A DNA stretch of 64,000 nucleotides from Solirubrobacteraceae bacterium (lineage in GTDB: Bacteria; Actinomycetota; Thermoleophilia; Solirubrobacterales; Solirubrobacteraceae), in assembly GCA_017882455.1 (NCBI GenBank), contig JADGPL010000010.1, positions 49,376-113,375 on the forward strand. Reading direction: 5' to 3'. Shown here piece after piece: positions 60,564 to 64,000 of the stretch. Made by a program: the position numbers and the translations under genes. Within the stretch, counting starts at the first letter, position 1, and the number at the start of each line of letters is the position of its first letter. The notes beneath the pieces were generated by a model that did no database searches, had not been told where the DNA came from, and saw only the letters and a list, made by a program, of their open reading frames with translations.

Positions 60564-61664
60564 ATGAGCGCGGTCCAGTCAGCATCATCCGAGGTCCAGT
60601 CGGGCCTCGAAGGAGTCGTCGCCTTCGCCACCGAGATCGCGGAGCCCGACAAAGAGGGTGGCGCGCTGCGCTACCGCGGCGTCGACATCGAAGACCTCGT
60701 CGGCTCGGTTCCCTACGAGCAGGTCTGGGGCCTGCTCGTGGACGGTCGCTTCAAACCGGGCCTGCCCCCCGCGGAACCGCACGCCCTGACCGTGCGCTCG
60801 GGCGACCACCGCGTGGACGTGCAGTCGGCACTGGCGATGCTGGCGCCCGAGTGGGGCTTCGGCCAGCTGATCGACATCAGCGACGAGGAGGCACGCGACA
60901 ACCTGGCACGCGCGTCGGTCATGGCCCTCTCCTTTGTCGCACAGTCGGCGCGCGAAGCCGGCCAGCCGCCGGTGCCGCAGTCGGAGATCGACCAGGGCCG
61001 GACGATTCCCGAGCGCTTCCTTATCCGCTGGCGCGGCGAGGCCAACCCAGACCACGTCAAGGCGATCGACGCCTACTGGGTCTCTGCGGCCGAGCACGGC
61101 ATGAACGCCTCGACCTTCACCGCCCGGGTCGTAGCCTCAACCGGCGCGGACGTGGCGGCCGCCATGTCCGCGGCAGTCGGTGCGCTCTCCGGACCGCTGC
61201 ACGGTGGCGCGCCCTCGCGCGTGCTGAAGATGCTCGAGGAAGTCGAACAGAGTGGCGACGCCGAGCGCTGGGTATCGGACGCCCTCGACCGCGGCGAGCG
61301 CCTGATGGGCTTCGGCCACCGCATCTACCGCGCCGAAGACCCGCGTGCGCGGGTGCTGCGGCGGACCGCCAGCGAACTCGGCTCGCCTCGCTTCGAGGCG
61401 GCCGAGGCGCTCGAGCAAGCGGCGCTCGCAGAGCTGCATGCGCGCAGGCCCGATCGCGTGCTGGCCACGAACGTCGAGTTCTGGTCGGCCGTGATCCTCG
61501 ACCTCGCAGAAGTCCCGCCGGAGCTCTTCACGCCGATGTTCACCTGCGCGCGCGTGGCCGGCTGGTCGGCCCACATCCTCGAGCAGAAGCGCGAGGCCAA
61601 GCTGATCCGCCCGACGGCCAAGTACGTGGGCGAGGGACCGCGGTCGGTCAGCGAGGTGGAATAG
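60564..61664 (+). CDS. Citrate synthase, CitA type
   Basis: Condenses acetyl-CoA with oxaloacetate. The 366-residue protein has the catalytic His residues in AAEHGMNASTF and LSGPLHGGAPSRV, and MGFGHRIYR for oxaloacetate binding. The usual catalytic Asp segment NVDF reads NVEFWSAVI. The same Glu occurs, as I recall, in actinobacterial CitA, so activity is likely kept or tuned. TARPT-like end: AKLIRPTAKYVG. ATG 60564; the upstream reading frame overlaps the amidase promoter region and is excluded. A bidirectional terminator follows. Confidence 0.92.
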   Translation: MSAVQSASSEVQSGLEGVVAFATEIAEPDKEGGALRYRGVDIEDLVGSVPYEQVWGLLVDGRFKPGLPPAEPHALTVRSGDHRVDVQSALAMLAPEWGFGQLIDISDEEARDNLARASVMALSFVAQSAREAGQPPVPQSEIDQGRTIPERFLIRWRGEANPDHVKAIDAYWVSAAEHGMNASTFTARVVASTGADVAAAMSAAVGALSGPLHGGAPSRVLKMLEEVEQSGDAERWVSDALDRGERLMGFGHRIYRAEDPRARVLRRTASELGSPRFEAAEALEQAALAELHARRPDRVLATNVEFWSAVILDLAEVPPELFTPMFTCARVAGWSAHILEQKREAKLIRPTAKYVGEGPRSVSEVE

Positions 61665-61693
61665 GGGGGGGCGACGAGGGCCCTCCCTATTAT

Positions 61694-61724
61694 GCTGGTG
61701 CGGGAACCGTGGCCCCGCACCAGC
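61694..61724. terminator. Bidirectional hairpin between citrate synthase and the PpiC-like gene
   Basis: GCTGGTGCGGG and CCCGCACCAGC form an 11-bp perfect stem with a 9-nt loop in the 61-nt convergent gap, directly next to the stop codon of the minus-strand gene. Confidence 0.7.
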
Positions 61725-61725
61725 G

Positions 61726-62724
61726 TTACGTCAGCCGGCTGCCGCACTGCTCGACTTGGTAACCCGCGCGGCAGCGCGTTTTGCTTCTCCACCGTTCGCC
61801 GAGTGCTCGGATCTCGCTTGTGAGTACTTGACGCTGGGGCCCCGCAACCAGCTTCCGTCTGATCGTTGATTGCACCTCTCCCAGCGTCTGCTGCCTCGCC
61901 GGCATGATCGCCATCACCTCGAAGAGGTAGTAGATCTCAGCTTTGAGGGGACCGACGACAAAGTGGGGCTTGGCATGAAAGTAGTTCTCTTCGTATTCAT
62001 GGCGGAGAGATCGGCGGGTCATGCCGAGTTTCAGTCCCCCCACATCCGGCTCGTCGTCCCTGCGCTTCATCACATCCAGGAAGGCCTTGCCGGCATTGAT
62101 TTCTCGCACCGCCTGTTCGGCTTTGTCCTTGCGGAAGGTCTCTATGACCGCGACGTCTCGCCGTTCGGGAATCACAAAGCTGCGCCTGTTCCTGGCGTAG
62201 TAGGCGGCGATCTGAGAGCCGGCGATGCGCTGCTCCGCTTCTGCGAGCTGCAGCTCTTCGAGCTTTGCGGCGAGCATGTGCACCTTGACGATCCACAGCT
62301 GGTCCGCCGGGGTCTCTCCCTTGTGAGAGAGAAGACCTTTGAGTTCGGCGTCCTGCGGAAGCGTGGAGTTCCCATAGATCTGCTCGTAGTGGACGAGTTC
62401 GAGCGTCGTCCTTGCTTCCCCGTCGGTGAACCCGATGTTGCGTTCAGCCGCCTCGCCGATCGTGCGGTCTGACGCGATCAGGAAACCCAGGGTCCGCTGC
62501 TTGCGCGTCCCATAGACGACGGGATCGCTTGCACCGGCCTGTGTCGGTTGTAATGCGTTGGCCGCGGCTCCGATCGACAGCCAATGCTCGACCGCGGACC
62601 TTGTGACCACGGCTTCACCCACTCGAGCGACGACTTCACCCGAGCTGCCGCCACACGAACTGACCTCGACAACCATGAGAAGAGCGGCGCTGCATGCGAC
62701 CAAGACACGGACCAGCTTCGACAC
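61726..62724 (-). CDS. PpiC/SurA-like lipoprotein (paralogue of the gene at 32274)
   Basis: A 332-residue exported lipoprotein; the signal ends VEVSSCGGS. The body follows the 32274 protein block by block: AAYYARNRRSFVIPERRD, GGLKLGMTRRSL, YEENYFHAKPHFVVGPLKAEIYYLFEVM and a terminal TRCRAGYQVEQCG. Parvulin-like in the centre, SurA-like helices in front. Probably an extracytoplasmic foldase or chaperone. GTG 62724 is preceded by TAGGGT at 6 nt. Confidence 0.78.
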   Translation of the reverse strand: MSKLVRVLVACSAALLMVVEVSSCGGSSGEVVARVGEAVVTRSAVEHWLSIGAAANALQPTQAGASDPVVYGTRKQRTLGFLIASDRTIGEAAERNIGFTDGEARTTLELVHYEQIYGNSTLPQDAELKGLLSHKGETPADQLWIVKVHMLAAKLEELQLAEAEQRIAGSQIAAYYARNRRSFVIPERRDVAVIETFRKDKAEQAVREINAGKAFLDVMKRRDDEPDVGGLKLGMTRRSLRHEYEENYFHAKPHFVVGPLKAEIYYLFEVMAIMPARQQTLGEVQSTIRRKLVAGPQRQVLTSEIRALGERWRSKTRCRAGYQVEQCGSRLT

Positions 62725-62730
62725 GCTCCG

Positions 62731-62736
62731 ACCCTA
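62731..62736 (-). promoter_or_regulatory. TANNNT box 6 nt before the PpiC-like gene
   Basis: On the minus strand TAGGGT, 6 nt, GTG 62724, leaderless pattern. Confidence 0.35.
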
Positions 62737-62855
62737 GCCGGCTGTAACTCCCGCCTGTTGGCTCGTTTCTGAATGTGCGTACACACGATGGCATCCGACC
62801 ATGCGGGGGGGGCAACCGGCCACAAATCTCCCCGGAACCCCCGTGGCCTCAAGCA

Positions 62856-62883
62856 AGAGGGCCCGGCAGATGCCGGGCCCTCT
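62856..62883 (-). terminator. groEL terminator hairpin
   Basis: AGAGGGCCCGGCA and TGCCGGGCCCTCT are perfectly complementary around GA, giving a long GC stem with a tiny loop. It lies 42 nt after the groEL stop; on the minus strand TTGCTTG follows. The rest of 62725-62925 holds no gene that I can see. Confidence 0.75.
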
Positions 62884-62925
62884 GTACGCCTTGCGCGGAG
62901 AGAACTCTCCTGGAGATGCGGCTCC

Positions 62926-64000
62926 CTACATCATCCCCGACATGTCGGGCATGCCACCGCCGCCGCCGCCGGCGCCTTCCTTCTCGGGCACCTCGGCGAC
63001 GATCGCCTCGGTGGTGAGGATGTTCTTGGCGATCGAGGCCGCGTTCTGCAGGGCAGAGCGCGTCACCATCGCCGGGTCGATCACGCCGGCCGCCACGAGA
63101 TCGACGATCTCGTTGGTGGAAGCGTTCAGGCCAAAGCCCTTCTTGGCCTTGCGGACGTCGTTGACGACGACCGAGCCCTCGAGGCCCGCGTTCTCGGCGA
63201 GCTGACGGAGCGGCTCCTCCAACGCACGCAGCACGATCCGCGCACCCGTGCGCTCATCGTCTGAGCCATCGGCCGAGGCGCCGTTCTCGCCGATGCTGAC
63301 GGCTGCGGCCGCCTGCAGCAGCGCAACGCCACCGCCGGGCACGATGCCCTCCTCTAGCGCCGCCCGAGTCGCCTGCAGCGCGTCCTCGACACGGTGCTTC
63401 TTCTCCTTCATCTCCGTCTCGGTCGCCGCTCCGACCTTGACCACGGCCACGCCGCCGGAGAGCTTTGCGAGGCGCTCCTGCAGCTTCTCGCGGTCGAAGT
63501 CCGAATCGGTGTTCTCGATTTCGGCTTTGATCTGGTTGATACGGCCCTTGATCGCCGCCGCGTCACCCGCACCGTCCACGATCGTGGTCGTGTCCTTGGA
63601 GACAACCACGCGGCGGGCGCGACCGAGCTGGGAGAGCTGGGTGTTCTCCAGCTTCAGGCCCATCTCCTCGGTGATCACCTCGGCGTTGGTCAGGATCGCG
63701 ATGTCCTCGAGCATCCGCTTGCGGCGGTCCCCGAAGCCAGGCGCCTTGACCGCCACACCGGTGAAGGTGCCGCGGAGCTTGTTCACCACGAGCGTCGCCA
63801 GGGACTCGCCCTCGACGTCCTCGGCGATGATCAGGATCGGCTTGCCCGACTGGATCACTGCCTCGAGCACCGGCAGCACGTCGCGCACCGAGCCGATCTT
63901 CGAGTTGGCGATCAGGATGTAGGGGTCCTCCAGGGTCGCCTCCATGCGGTCCTGGTCGGTGACCATGTAGGGCGAGATGTAGCCCTTGTCGAACTGCATG
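62926..64000 (-). CDS. groEL: Chaperonin GroEL, C-terminal two-thirds (start outside the window)
   Basis: ATP-driven protein-folding chamber subunit. About 358 residues are visible, from the apical domain ([20 protein letters not shown]) through [17 protein letters not shown] and [31 protein letters not shown] segments to the Gly/Met tail MPDMSGMM. A Gly-rich [14 protein letters not shown] end is typical of group I chaperonins with folding activity, distinct from His-rich-tailed actinobacterial copies. The first half is beyond the right edge. Confidence 0.96.
   Translation of the reverse strand, partial: MQFDKGYISPYMVTDQDRMEATLEDPYILIANSKIGSVRDVLPVLEAVIQSGKPILIIAEDVEGESLATLVVNKLRGTFTGVAVKAPGFGDRRKRMLEDIAILTNAEVITEEMGLKLENTQLSQLGRARRVVVSKDTTTIVDGAGDAAAIKGRINQIKAEIENTDSDFDREKLQERLAKLSGGVAVVKVGAATETEMKEKKHRVEDALQATRAALEEGIVPGGGVALLQAAAAVSIGENGASADGSDDERTGARIVLRALEEPLRQLAENAGLEGSVVVNDVRKAKKGFGLNASTNEIVDLVAAGVIDPAMVTRSALQNAASIAKNILTTEAIVAEVPEKEGAGGGGGGMPDMSGMM

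Overview
The window is a stretch of high-GC bacterial chromosome, tightly packed, with no rRNA, tRNA, prophage, insertion sequence or CRISPR array that I can see. Several traits point to an actinobacterium, most likely a deep-branching soil lineage such as Thermoleophilia (Solirubrobacterales-like). These are the GC content, frequent GTG/TTG starts, many TANNNT boxes 6-7 nt before a start codon (leaderless transcripts), a GpgS-type glucosylglycerate pathway, an eukaryote-like IleRS, a CitA-type citrate synthase and a DUF2342-type zincin. The lineage is an inference; no marker here proves it. || Layout. 1-4.5 kb: M28 peptidase (partial), PLP alanine-racemase-fold enzyme and aldonolactone oxidase on the minus strand, facing gpsA. 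4.5-9.1 kb: a ribbon-helix-helix regulator behind a cluster of palindromes, a glucosyl-3-phosphoglycerate synthase/phosphatase pair and a MrfA-like helicase. 9.2-11.1 kb: secreted GH2 glycosidase. 11-19.5 kb: a complete [NiFe]-hydrogenase maturation set (hypF, B, A, E, D, a HupF-like protein, hypC), a nickel permease and a lipoprotein, without structural hydrogenase genes. 19.5-27 kb: fumC, a degenerate alpha/beta hydrolase, ileS, thioredoxin, a SpoIIM-like membrane protein and a polyprenol-phosphate mannosyltransferase. 27-32.3 kb: PolX, a glycosyltransferase, trehalose-6-phosphatase, a TauE/SafE exporter split into two half-genes, and tatA. 32.3-34.3 kb: two secreted proteins. 34.4-40.3 kb: pstSCAB, with a PHO-box-like repeat, followed by three uncharacterised genes (a lipoprotein and two zinc-ribbon proteins). 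40.4-46.7 kb: a divergent phosphoesterase-like protein, a secreted protein, a VapBC-type pair, a PilB/GspE ATPase, a YhaM-like nuclease and a PAC2 protein. 46.9-50.6 kb: an orphan helicase-nuclease C-terminal half, a zincin and an H1-like coiled-coil protein. 50.8-58 kb: HxlR regulator, Mrp, lysS coupled to lysine 5,6-aminomutase (kamD, kamE, kamB-like), and ferredoxin. 58-64 kb: epimerase, amidase, citrate synthase, a second PpiC-like lipoprotein and the 3' part of groEL. || How the genes work together. The hyp genes are translationally coupled by repeated TGATG or GTGA overlaps and probably form one operon with the nickel permease. The Pst operon imports phosphate, and its PHO-box-like repeat lies between pstS and a divergent phosphoesterase-like gene. 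LysRS and lysine aminomutase share an ATGA junction, so lysine use in translation and lysine breakdown may be expressed together. An 18-22 bp palindrome with the core GTATAAC-N-AT recurs at dispersed sites, including the leader of the ribbon-helix-helix gene. It is the least explained signal in the window.
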